Assembly: GCF_017313765.1 (NCBI RefSeq) | Contig: NZ_JAFLNC010000001.1 | Coordinates: 124,001 to 188,000, forward strand | Length of the DNA stretch: 64,000 nt | Source of the DNA: Sneathiella sedimenti | Lineage (GTDB): Bacteria > Pseudomonadota > Alphaproteobacteria > Sneathiellales > Sneathiellaceae | Reading direction: 5' to 3' | Translations under genes and position numbers: made by a program | Part shown: piece by piece, positions 56,023 through 64,000 of the stretch | Numbering within the stretch: position 1 is the first letter of the stretch | Layout of the letters: every line of letters begins with the position of its first letter | Notes under the pieces: model-generated | Told to the model about the DNA's origin: nothing | The model's input: only the letters and a program-made list of their open reading frames with translations | Databases searched by the model: none

Positions 56023-56994
56023 TTATGCTGGTATTAGTACATTTTTTCGATGATCGTTTCCGGCCCGCCCCTCAGGCAGAACTGCCCTGTTAAAGGCACC
56101 ACTGTCGCGCAACCTGATGCAGGTATCAATGACAACCTGATCGACCTTGCTTAAATGTGCGTCAATGCGGTGAATAATACCATATTCCACGCTGCGATAC
56201 CCCGGCACGAGCGGAATGCGGACAAGATCACCAACCGTGTATTGCTGCTTTTGTAACGGACGGAGGTTGAAAATCGAATAGCCGAGACCGGCCGCCACCA
56301 TACTTCTCACCATTTCCGCCGATTGCGACGAATAGGCGACATGTGGTGTGAGGTTATTCTGCCCAAAGAGGCCAAACATATAGTCCCGCGTTTCATCCAG
56401 ATCGAGAAGCACCATCGGCTCGCGACAAACATCTTCAAGAGAGAGTTGCCGGCGCCGTGCGAGAGGATGACTGTGAGGGAGCACGATATGCGGCGGCGCG
56501 ACGAACATCGGTACAAAATTTATACTGGAAGGAAGATTGGCGCCCACCCCGATTGCCAGATCAATTTTGCTGTCAACAACATGCTGCATATTCCTGGAGA
56601 CATCTCCCTCCGTAAAGTGGATGGAGATACCCGGATGATGATCGGCTACCGATTTAGTAATCAATGGCAGAATAATAGGAGCTGCCGGGGTAAAGCATCC
56701 CATACGGACGGCCCCGTTAATCGCATTCGCCTGTTCGTCGACCGCCTCTTCGAACGATCGGTGTGCCTTGAGTAGCTGGCGCGCATTAGACAAGAACACA
56801 TGGCCGAACTGGGTTGTACTGATGCCTTTTGACGGGAGTCTGGTAAACAGCTTTTTGTTCGTCTGGATCTCGATCGCATCGATGGCAGAGGATATAGAAG
56901 AGGCGGATATATTCAACGCCTTTGCCGCCCCGGTTATCGACCGGTGTTGGGCCGCAACATCTATATAATTTAGCTGTTTAAGCGTATAGCGCAT
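56023..56994 (-). CDS. LysR-type transcription regulator
   Basis: A 323-residue LysR protein. The winged-helix DNA-binding part (residues about 1-60) reads TLKQLNYIDVAAQHRSITGAAKALNISASSISSAIDAIE in parts; the effector domain follows from about residue 90. It lies between the importer operon (same strand, downstream) and the divergent amidohydrolase. That position makes it the likely regulator of both, responding to the imported compound or its product. Confidence 0.9.
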   Translation of the reverse strand: MRYTLKQLNYIDVAAQHRSITGAAKALNISASSISSAIDAIEIQTNKKLFTRLPSKGISTTQFGHVFLSNARQLLKAHRSFEEAVDEQANAINGAVRMGCFTPAAPIILPLITKSVADHHPGISIHFTEGDVSRNMQHVVDSKIDLAIGVGANLPSSINFVPMFVAPPHIVLPHSHPLARRRQLSLEDVCREPMVLLDLDETRDYMFGLFGQNNLTPHVAYSSQSAEMVRSMVAAGLGYSIFNLRPLQKQQYTVGDLVRIPLVPGYRSVEYGIIHRIDAHLSKVDQVVIDTCIRLRDSGAFNRAVLPEGRAGNDHRKNVLIPA

Positions 56995-57103
56995 TCATTC
57001 CTCTATTTTTTACAATAATAACCCCGGAATAAACTATTTTTCAGAGGTTAATGAGCGCCTTAAACTCTGTCCATAAAAAAGCGAAATAGGGAGGACCCTG
57101 ATC

Positions 57104-58735
57104 TTGTCGGCCATCACCGTATTCAGTGCCAAGAAAATTATCACCATGAACCCTGTACGCCCTCATGCGACACATGTAGCGATCCGTGACGGACGCGTGC
57201 TCGCAACCGGGACGATTGAGGAAATTAGTGGTTGGGGAGACTATCAGCTTGATGACAGCTTTGCTGACAAGGTGATCATGCCGGGCTTTGTGGAAGGTCA
57301 CTGCCATCTAATGGCGGGCGGCATCTGGCGCTATACCTATGTCGGATATCAAGATCGTGTTGACCCTGATGGACGGCAATGGCCGGGCGTCAAGTCATTA
57401 GAGGAAGTACTGGCGCGCCTTCAGGAAGCAGAGGCCGACCTGGGACCGGATGATCCGCTCGTGGCCTGGGGATTTGACCCGATTTTTCTAATGGATCGCC
57501 GGCTTGACAAGAACGACCTCGATAGTGTCAGCCAAAACCGCCCAATAGCGATAATACATTCAAACTTTCACTTGATGACGGTGAATTCAGCATCGCTCAG
57601 CCTCGCAAACTATGTTGCAGATATGGACATTGATGGGGTTGCTATTGGCCCTGACGGCACGCCGAACGGGGAGTTGCAGGAAATGGCTGCAATGTTTCCC
57701 ATTATGCGGCGCCTCGGAATCGATCTGCGGGAGTTGGGGCGAACGACAAGAAGCCTTGTCGATTTTGGCAAGGTCTGCAATCGCGTCGGCGTCACGACAG
57801 CAGCGGACCTGATCAACGACCTCCCGGATGAGGATGTCGCGCAAATGCGGGTCATCACGGATGGTTCGGATTATCCGATCCGCCTGATGTCGTTGTTAAA
57901 CGGCATCTCCCAGCCCGCGGAAGAAACACGCGAACGGGCGCTCGAACTTAAGGCGAAAAGTACTGAAAAACTGCGTCTTGGCGCAGTAAAGATCATTACG
58001 GATGGATCAATCCAGGGATTCACGGCCCGGCTTCGCTGGCCCCATCATTATAACGGCGCCCCCAACGGCATCTGGAACATCGCGCCGGAACAGTTAAATG
58101 TTCTTGTCAGTGTCCTGCATGAGGCGGGCGTTCAGATGCATATTCATACCAATGGCGACGAAGCAATCGAAGTCGCGCTGGAAGCGTTGGAACAGGCGAA
58201 AATCAAGAAAAACCGCCCCGACCTTCTCCATGTCCTCCAGCATTGCCAGATGGCGGATCGAGCACAATTTCGCAAGATGAAGCGTCTCGGCGTAGCGGCC
58301 AACCTGTTCTCAAACCACATATACTATTTTGGCGACAAGCATTATGAACTGACTATCGGGCCGGATAGGGCGCTCCGCATGGATGCCTGCCAGTCGGCCA
58401 TCGATTATGGCGTTCCCTTCGCCATCCACTCCGATGCACCCGTGACTCCTATGGCTCCATTATTTACCGCATGGTGCGCCGTTAACCGGTTAACTGAAAG
58501 CGGAAAGTGTCTCGGTGAGTATGAGCGAATTGGTGTTTCAGAAGCCTTGCAGGCGATTACCCTTGGCGCAGCGACCACGCTTCATATGGACCATGAAGTC
58601 GGGTCAATAGAAACGGGAAAATGGGCCGACTTCGCTATTCTTGATGATGACCCTGAAACAATCGGGGCTGGGAAATTGAAAGACGTCGGCATCTGGGGAA
58701 CCGTCCTTGCGGGGGAGAAGCATAAAATTCCATGA
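57104..58735 (+). CDS. Amidohydrolase, YtcJ-like (amidohydrolase 3)
   Basis: A 543-residue metal-dependent hydrolase. Metal-binding motifs of the amidohydrolase superfamily: VEGHCHLMAGG near residue 65, VQMHIHTNGDEAIE near 345, LQHCQMADRAQF near 382 and AIHSDAPVTPM near 445. It likely hydrolyses a C-N bond in an amide, imide or formyl group. The start is TTG with GGGAGGA nine bases upstream. Its stop overlaps the ATG of a COG0523 GTPase by four bases. Divergent from LysR and the importer, which probably supplies the substrate. Confidence 0.9.
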   Translation: MSAITVFSAKKIITMNPVRPHATHVAIRDGRVLATGTIEEISGWGDYQLDDSFADKVIMPGFVEGHCHLMAGGIWRYTYVGYQDRVDPDGRQWPGVKSLEEVLARLQEAEADLGPDDPLVAWGFDPIFLMDRRLDKNDLDSVSQNRPIAIIHSNFHLMTVNSASLSLANYVADMDIDGVAIGPDGTPNGELQEMAAMFPIMRRLGIDLRELGRTTRSLVDFGKVCNRVGVTTAADLINDLPDEDVAQMRVITDGSDYPIRLMSLLNGISQPAEETRERALELKAKSTEKLRLGAVKIITDGSIQGFTARLRWPHHYNGAPNGIWNIAPEQLNVLVSVLHEAGVQMHIHTNGDEAIEVALEALEQAKIKKNRPDLLHVLQHCQMADRAQFRKMKRLGVAANLFSNHIYYFGDKHYELTIGPDRALRMDACQSAIDYGVPFAIHSDAPVTPMAPLFTAWCAVNRLTESGKCLGEYERIGVSEALQAITLGAATTLHMDHEVGSIETGKWADFAILDDDPETIGAGKLKDVGIWGTVLAGEKHKIP

Positions 58736-59673
58736 TACAACGGAAACAACCACTCCCCATGACAGTATTGGGGGGATTTTTGGGATCAGGGAAGACGACC
58801 TTGGTCAACCATCTGCTGCGCCATGCGGATGGGAAACGCATTATGGTCCTCGTGAACGATTTTGGCGAGCTTCCGATCGATCAAGACCTTATTGCGGCCA
58901 AGGACGGTAATATCCTGACCCTGGCCAATGGCTGCGCCTGCTGCTCTATGGGAGCCGACCTCTATAAAGCGTTCGCGGCCGCCCTCGACTATGCCCCAGC
59001 GCCGGACCACCTGCTGATCGAGGCAAGCGGCGTCGCAGAACCCAAACGGATTGCCAATTTTGCGCGGGCGGAACCGGACCTCACCTTGAACGGGGTCATA
59101 ACCATGGTTGATGCGGTGAATTTTGAGAAGACGCGCACCGATAACAGACTATCCGACATTGTCGAAGCGCAAATCACCGGCGCCCATATGCTCTTGCTTA
59201 ACAAATGTGATCTCGTCCCAACGCAGGATTTGGAAAAATGTGAATCCGTTTTGCGTGGATTTAACGGCACCGCGCCGCTCATCCGCGTCGAGCATGGTGT
59301 CTTGTCCGCGGATATCTTCTTTGGTGAGGACATCAAAGCCGGCCGCTTAAAGGAAATATCTGAGGGCTCCCATACGCATACTCATGAAGCTGACTTTGCT
59401 CGATGGTCAGTTGCCACCGATACGGAAATTGACAAAGCCGCTCTTCGGGAGACACTCCTGCAACTCCCGTCGTCTATTTTACGTGTGAAAGGCATATTTC
59501 GCGCCTCTGGTGAGGACGGCCTCTGGATCGCCCATAAAGTCGGTGCGCATATAGATATTTCTCGATTGCCTACAGACTCCTCGTTTTCAGGAAATACTGG
59601 CTTCGTTGCGATCGGTCTATCCAACCAGGATTTCACCACTATCCTGGACACCGCTTTTCAATCCATAAAATAG
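58732..59673 (+). CDS. COG0523 (CobW-like) metal GTPase
   Basis: A 313-residue GTPase of the COG0523 family of metal chaperones. Walker A GGFLGSGKTTLVNHLL, the metal-binding CxCC motif in NGCACCSMG near residue 65, EASGVAEPKRIANF, and NKCDLV for guanine specificity. A histidine-rich stretch SHTHTHEADFARW near residue 215 is typical. COG0523 proteins deliver zinc, cobalt or other metals to client enzymes. The ATG lies within the amidohydrolase stop codon, suggesting the amidohydrolase is the client, which is inference. Not the cobalamin-pathway CobW by context. Confidence 0.9.
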   Translation: MIQRKQPLPMTVLGGFLGSGKTTLVNHLLRHADGKRIMVLVNDFGELPIDQDLIAAKDGNILTLANGCACCSMGADLYKAFAAALDYAPAPDHLLIEASGVAEPKRIANFARAEPDLTLNGVITMVDAVNFEKTRTDNRLSDIVEAQITGAHMLLLNKCDLVPTQDLEKCESVLRGFNGTAPLIRVEHGVLSADIFFGEDIKAGRLKEISEGSHTHTHEADFARWSVATDTEIDKAALRETLLQLPSSILRVKGIFRASGEDGLWIAHKVGAHIDISRLPTDSSFSGNTGFVAIGLSNQDFTTILDTAFQSIK

Positions 59674-59712
59674 GGCTGCAAAGCAGGATAATTGCGATAG
59701 AGGTCACAAGCG

Positions 59713-59733
59713 TTTCGTTCTTATGCAACGAAA
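59713..59733. promoter_or_regulatory. Inverted repeat upstream of second RND operon
   Basis: TTTCGTT, seven bases, AACGAAA, 73 bases before the adaptor ATG. It resembles a TetR-type operator. No TetR gene is present nearby in the window. Confidence 0.5.
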
Positions 59734-59805
59734 TGTTTACGGATTGCCCTGCAAATGTGACAATAGCGTTCTAAGTGCTTGTTTTAAAAACTGCGAGGGG
59801 GGCCT

Positions 59806-60936
59806 ATGCGGCGCGTAACCTATGCTCTTTTGTTGGCCGTCCTGGCGACATTCCACATCCTAATAATGGCGGAAACGGGTTTTGCGCAATCGTCTGCGGG
59901 AGCAAAGCCTCCTGCTCCTGCTGTACTAGTCGCCAAGGTAGTGGAAAAAAACATTACCGATCAATCCGTTTTCTTTGGCCGGGTCGAGGCCACGGCACGC
60001 GTTCAAATCAATGCGCGGATAGAAGGCTATCTTGCGGAGGTTGCTTTCGTGGAGGGTAGCTCCGTCAAGGAAGGTGATCTTCTTTTCAAGATCGAAAAAG
60101 CCGTCTATGAGGCGAATGTCGCTCAGGCGCGAGCCAACCTAGCGAGCGCCGAGGCAGCCTCGAAACTCGCGAGACTGGACTATGAGAGATCCAAAGAACT
60201 TGTCGTCCGCAAGACAGTCTCCCAGGCACAGCTCGACAAGGATTTGGCCCAGTATGAAGAAGCACAGGCCAATGTCGCCGCCCGCAAGGCGGAACTCTCT
60301 CTTGCGGAAATCGACCTGGGATATACGGATATCCGGGCACCGATTGATGGGCGGATCGGTAAAGCAAATGAAACCAAGGGGTCACTGGTCGGCCCAACCG
60401 GTAAACCTCTGGCTCTATTGGTTGCACAAGACCCTATTCACGTAGCGTGGCCGGTGCCGGACCGGCTGTATATTGAAGTCACCAAGAGCGGTCTCAACTC
60501 CACAGACGTCAACGTCAAGTTAAGGCTACCGGATGGGACCATGTACGATAAGGTCGGGCGTATTATTTATGCAGATCCCAGTGCCAATGAAGCCACAAAT
60601 ACCATTACAGTACGCGCGGAATTTCCAAATCCGGACATGCTGCTGGTTGATCAACAGCTTGTCAGTGTCATTATAGAGAGCAAAGAGACACAGAAGCATC
60701 TCGTCATCCCGCAGGATGCCCTCCTTCTGGATCAACAGGGCCCCTATGTCTTTGTCGTCGATCCAGAAAATAAAGTCGAAGTAAAACGCATCACGACCGG
60801 AGCTCAAAAAGGCCTCTCCCTTGTTGTGACAAAGGGCCTCGAACTAGGTGACCGTGTTATTACGGCAGGTCAGCAAAAGGTCCGGGCCGGAGTCACGGTT
60901 ACCCCCCAACTCGCTGACCAGAGCGAGGGGAACTGA
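59806..60936 (+). CDS. RND efflux periplasmic adaptor (HlyD-type)
   Basis: A 376-residue membrane-fusion protein. A signal peptide (LLLAVLATFHILIMAETGFA then QSS) precedes lipoyl-like FFGRVEATARVQINARIEGYL and a coiled-coil hairpin (about residues 95-160: NVAQARANLASAEAASKLARL and QYEEAQANVAARKAELSLAE), then the beta-barrel part from LGYTDIRAPIDGRIGKANETKG. Unlike the adaptor at 42848 it has no lipobox. Its stop shares one base with the ATG of the permease. No TolC gene is present before the window ends. Confidence 0.92.
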   Translation: MRRVTYALLLAVLATFHILIMAETGFAQSSAGAKPPAPAVLVAKVVEKNITDQSVFFGRVEATARVQINARIEGYLAEVAFVEGSSVKEGDLLFKIEKAVYEANVAQARANLASAEAASKLARLDYERSKELVVRKTVSQAQLDKDLAQYEEAQANVAARKAELSLAEIDLGYTDIRAPIDGRIGKANETKGSLVGPTGKPLALLVAQDPIHVAWPVPDRLYIEVTKSGLNSTDVNVKLRLPDGTMYDKVGRIIYADPSANEATNTITVRAEFPNPDMLLVDQQLVSVIIESKETQKHLVIPQDALLLDQQGPYVFVVDPENKVEVKRITTGAQKGLSLVVTKGLELGDRVITAGQQKVRAGVTVTPQLADQSEGN

Positions 60937-63900
60937 TGATCTTTGATTTTTTTATCCGCCGCCCGAAATTCGCGATGGTGATTTCCATCGTGATTGTCCT
61001 GGCGGGGATTTTGTCGATGTTTGTTATTCCGGTATCCCAATACCCGGATATCACCCCACCAACCGTTCAAGTAACCACCGCCTATTCGGGTGCCAACTCA
61101 AGGGTGGTTGCTGACTCGGTCGCGCAACCCATTGAAAGCGCCGTCAATGGCGTCGACCACATGATTTATATGTCGTCTGGATCTAATTCCGATGGCACCT
61201 ATGCGCTGACAATTTCCTTTGAAGTGGGTACCGACCCCGACCTCGCTACGGTGAACACTCAGACCCGGGTAAGCCAGGCCCTTTCCTCTTTGCCAGATAC
61301 AGTCCAGCAGAGCGGCGTGACCGTCCAGAAACAGTCCAACTCAATCCTGCAGATTTTTGGCTTCTTTTCTGACGATGCCAGCCTCGATCAGCTTTTTATC
61401 GGTAATTATCTGACCATCAATGTGGTGGATCAACTAAAGCGGCTACCGGGCGTCGGCAATGCCCAAATTCTGGGCTCCTCTTCATACGCGATGAGGATCT
61501 GGATAAATAATCCGACATTGATGTCCAATCTGAAACTGACCAATCGGGACATCATATCTGCCATTCAAAACCAGAATATTCAGGCCCCTGCCGGACGGAT
61601 TGGGGCGCCACCGATTTCCGACCAACAGAGTTTGCAATTAACGGTTAACGCAAAGGGACGCCTATCAACTGCGGAAGAGTTCGGAAACATAATTCTACGC
61701 GCTCAGGATGATGGATCGATAATTCGTATCAAGGATGTTGCACGCGTTGAACTGGGCGCCGAAAGCTCACAAACACAGCTGAAGCTCGGCAATGCTGAAG
61801 CGGCAGGCGTCGCAATTTACCTTTCTCCAGGAGCGAACGCTGTGATTACGGCAACCGCGGTGGAAGAAAAAATCGCGGAGCTTGCCGAGAGGTTCCCCGC
61901 GAGCATGGTCTATCATAAACTCGTCGACAGCTCTGCTTTTGTCGATGATATGATCTATAAGGTGATCGAGACGCTGATCGAGGCATTTATTCTCGTTGGC
62001 ATCGTGGTGTTTGTCTTTCTCGGTCGGTTCCGAGCCACACTTATTCCTCTGTTTGCAGTACCGGTTGCGATTATCGGCGCCATCGCGGTTATTTACGCAT
62101 TTGGCTATACGGCGAATATAATCTCCCTACTCGCCCTGGTGCTGGCAATCGGCATTGTCGTCGATGACGCTATCATCGTTGTCGAGAATGTAGAGCGGGT
62201 GATGGAGGAAGAACCACATTTATCGCCGGCCAAAGCCGCCCATAAGGCAATGACTGAAATCGCGGGGTCCATTATTGCCATTACGTTTGTGTTGCTAGCG
62301 GTGTTTATTCCCGTGGCCGTGCTTCCGGGATCGTCAGGCGTGCTGTTCCGGCAATTTGCTCTCGCGATCTCATCCGCCATGGTCATTTCCGCCATTAATG
62401 CCCTTACCCTTTCCCCGGCCCTTTGCGCCCTGTTCCTGCGGCCTGGCAAGCCCGTCGTCTTTATGCGGCCCGTCACCGCCGCGATTAACCGCATTGGAGA
62501 CGGTTACGCCGGGCTTATCAAGAAGCTCGTTCGGGTATCTGCACTATCTATCGCCGTTGCTATCGGCATTGGACTTATCTCCGGATACGGGATCTCGTCA
62601 ACACCAGCCGGCTTCGTTCCCGAGGAAGACAAAGGCTATGTTATGATTGTCTTCCAGCTCCCGGCAGGGGCATCGTTCAATCGCACGGAAAAAGTCGCCG
62701 AAAAAGTTGTTGAAGCGATCAAAGGGGACCCGGCCGTTCAATTGGTCGGGCAGGTTTCCGGCCTTGATCTTCTAAGCAACAGCAATGCGTCCAATGCCGG
62801 CGTTGTCTTCTTGAACCTCAAGCCCTATTCAGAACGCAAGTCACCGGAATTGAGTGCGACCGCCGTTTTACAACGGGCGCTGCCTAAGCTTGCCGGCATT
62901 GCAGAAGCTGCCTTTATCCCCCTCAATCCTCCCGCCATTGATGGCATGGGAAGTGCCGGCGGGTTTCAATATGTCCTTCAGGCCCAGCAAGGGCAGGCGC
63001 CATCTGAAATGGGTGCCGTGCTTCGCAATCTTGTTGTCGAAGCCAATCAGAATCCCAACATTGCTAGCGCTTTTTCGACGTTCGAAGCGAATACGCCGCA
63101 GGTTGCGCTTGACCTGGACAGGGATAAGGCGAAGACACTGGGTGTCGAGATTTCGGACGTATTTAGTGCCCTGCAAAGTCAGCTAGGGGGCTATTACGTC
63201 AACGATTTCAATCTGTTTGGCAGAACATGGACCGTATATGTTCAAGGCAGCGAGGAATACCGCTCCAGGATCGAGGACATTTACGACATCCAGGTTCGCA
63301 ATTCCTCCGGCGAGATGGTGCCCGTTTCCAGCTTTGCAGAGGCACGGCTGGATAGTGGTCCGCGCCAAATCACCCGGTACAATAATTATGAAGCCGCTTC
63401 GATTTATGGGAATCCGATGCCGGGTGCCGGGCTGGGTGTTGCCATGACCGATATGCAGGAAATTTCGGCGAGTGAATTACCGAGCGGATATGCCTTTGAA
63501 TGGACAGGTCTGGCCCTGCAGCAAGTGGAAGCCGCAGGTAAAACGACGCTCGTCATCAGCCTTGCCTTTGTTTTTGCCTATCTTTTCCTGGTCGCGTTAT
63601 ATGAAAGCTGGAGCATTCCACTGGCGATCCTGTCGTCCGTCGTTGTGGCAGTTTTCGGAGCGGTTGCCGGCATTCGGATCGCCGGGCTTTCCTTCGACCT
63701 GTATGCGCAAATCGGCATTGTTGTCCTGATCGCCTTGGCGGCCAAGAATGCCATTCTGGTCAACACCTTCGCCCTGGAGCAACGAAATACCGGCAAGTCT
63801 CTCTCAGAATCCGCGGCGGACGGAGCCCGCTTGCGATTCCGCCCCGTCATGATGACAAGCTTTGCCTTTATTATGGGGCTGGTGCCGCTGGTTATCGCCT

Positions 63901-64000
63901 CCGGCGCCGGAGCAGGGGCAATGGTCGCCCTCGGTGTACCGGTTTTTTCTGGAATGCTGGCCGCAACAACGGTTGGAATGCTGCTGATCCCCATGTTATA
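60936..64000 (+). CDS. RND efflux permease, AcrB/HAE1 type, 3' end beyond window
   Basis: About 1021 codons up to the window end, so only the last few dozen residues are missing. Starts MIFDFFIRRPKFAMVISIVI. Proton-relay aspartates are Asp410 and Asp411 in LAIGIVVDDAIIVVENVERV, and the conserved lysine is in VLIALAAKNAILVNTF near residue 940. The docking and pore domains follow the AcrB plan. It forms a tripartite pump with the upstream adaptor. Translation is coupled by the overlapping stop/start TGATG. Likely multidrug or fatty-acid/bile-like cargo; not determinable. Confidence 0.93.
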   Translation, partial: MIFDFFIRRPKFAMVISIVIVLAGILSMFVIPVSQYPDITPPTVQVTTAYSGANSRVVADSVAQPIESAVNGVDHMIYMSSGSNSDGTYALTISFEVGTDPDLATVNTQTRVSQALSSLPDTVQQSGVTVQKQSNSILQIFGFFSDDASLDQLFIGNYLTINVVDQLKRLPGVGNAQILGSSSYAMRIWINNPTLMSNLKLTNRDIISAIQNQNIQAPAGRIGAPPISDQQSLQLTVNAKGRLSTAEEFGNIILRAQDDGSIIRIKDVARVELGAESSQTQLKLGNAEAAGVAIYLSPGANAVITATAVEEKIAELAERFPASMVYHKLVDSSAFVDDMIYKVIETLIEAFILVGIVVFVFLGRFRATLIPLFAVPVAIIGAIAVIYAFGYTANIISLLALVLAIGIVVDDAIIVVENVERVMEEEPHLSPAKAAHKAMTEIAGSIIAITFVLLAVFIPVAVLPGSSGVLFRQFALAISSAMVISAINALTLSPALCALFLRPGKPVVFMRPVTAAINRIGDGYAGLIKKLVRVSALSIAVAIGIGLISGYGISSTPAGFVPEEDKGYVMIVFQLPAGASFNRTEKVAEKVVEAIKGDPAVQLVGQVSGLDLLSNSNASNAGVVFLNLKPYSERKSPELSATAVLQRALPKLAGIAEAAFIPLNPPAIDGMGSAGGFQYVLQAQQGQAPSEMGAVLRNLVVEANQNPNIASAFSTFEANTPQVALDLDRDKAKTLGVEISDVFSALQSQLGGYYVNDFNLFGRTWTVYVQGSEEYRSRIEDIYDIQVRNSSGEMVPVSSFAEARLDSGPRQITRYNNYEAASIYGNPMPGAGLGVAMTDMQEISASELPSGYAFEWTGLALQQVEAAGKTTLVISLAFVFAYLFLVALYESWSIPLAILSSVVVAVFGAVAGIRIAGLSFDLYAQIGIVVLIALAAKNAILVNTFALEQRNTGKSLSESAADGARLRFRPVMMTSFAFIMGLVPLVIASGAGAGAMVALGVPVFSGMLAATTVGMLLIPML

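Noticed and set aside
1-64000. CRISPR arrays, tRNA/rRNA genes, transposases, phage or toxin-antitoxin modules
   Set aside because: No regularly spaced repeats, no cloverleaf-like intergenic segments and no such proteins were found; the gene content is core and metabolic.

Overview
The window looks like ordinary chromosome from a free-living alphaproteobacterium. The clearest marker is a GcrA-type cell-cycle regulator (7066-7389). The yggT / DUF167 / folD cluster, a full lipid A flippase, a bifunctional PutA without an obvious N-terminal DNA-binding domain, a TRAP-type binding protein and several dioxygenase, CoA-transferase and crotonase enzymes fit a heterotrophic, possibly marine, Rhodospirillales-like organism. 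The genus cannot be named from sequence reading alone. I see no rRNA, tRNA, CRISPR array, insertion sequence, phage gene or replication origin. Genes are tightly packed and no gene-free stretch exceeds 300 bases. The longest gap (22740-23020) shows only a regulator's upstream region.

Layout. 1-2.1 kb: the first 40 codons of a BenE/YdcO-type transporter diverge from an XRE-cupin regulator with two operator-like sites between them, followed by argG. 2.1-7.4 kb: an EamA exporter, then a leftward housekeeping group (AsmA-like, yggT, DUF167, folD, small membrane protein), a crotonase, a DOPA-dioxygenase-like protein and gcrA. 7.5-14.6 kb: a secreted sorbosone-dehydrogenase-like protein, a glutamine amidotransferase, a CaiB-type CoA-transferase, a two-domain cold-shock protein, a peroxiredoxin-like protein, cobT facing a CobC-like phosphatase, and a secreted molybdopterin-fold protein. 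14.8-22.7 kb: envelope genes (GT9, msbA), then a porin / imelysin / di-haem protein operon behind Fur-box-like sequences, and an HcaT-like MFS carrier. 23-28.7 kb: MarR, two EamA exporters, a YdjM-like membrane protein, a nickel/cobalt permease and a secreted glycerophosphodiesterase. 28.7-39.5 kb: a leftward run with putA, an acyl-CoA carboxylase beta subunit, pirin, 3-hydroxybutyrate dehydrogenase, an SLC13-RCK permease, an NTF2-like protein and MscS. 39.7-50.5 kb: MFS, cupin, a complete TolC-adaptor-RND pump, an orphan TRAP binding protein and pgi. 50.5-59.7 kb: a five-gene peptide/nickel-type ABC importer, a LysR regulator, and a divergent amidohydrolase whose stop overlaps the start of a COG0523 (CobW-like) metal GTPase. 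59.8-64 kb: a second RND adaptor and an AcrB-type permease cut by the window end.

How parts work together. The most system-like unit is the importer / LysR / amidohydrolase / COG0523 block: uptake of an amide- or peptide-like substrate, its hydrolysis by a metalloenzyme, and a dedicated metal-loading GTPase. The second is the porin-imelysin-di-haem block, probably iron-controlled. Two RND pumps each sit behind a clear inverted repeat but without a neighbouring repressor. One repeat covers the -35 box of a good sigma70-type promoter. Two long intergenic hairpins (4869-4938 and 11568-11620) are not explained by the genes. Convergent gene pairs are very tight: four overlap by exactly four bases, sharing opposite-strand stop codons.
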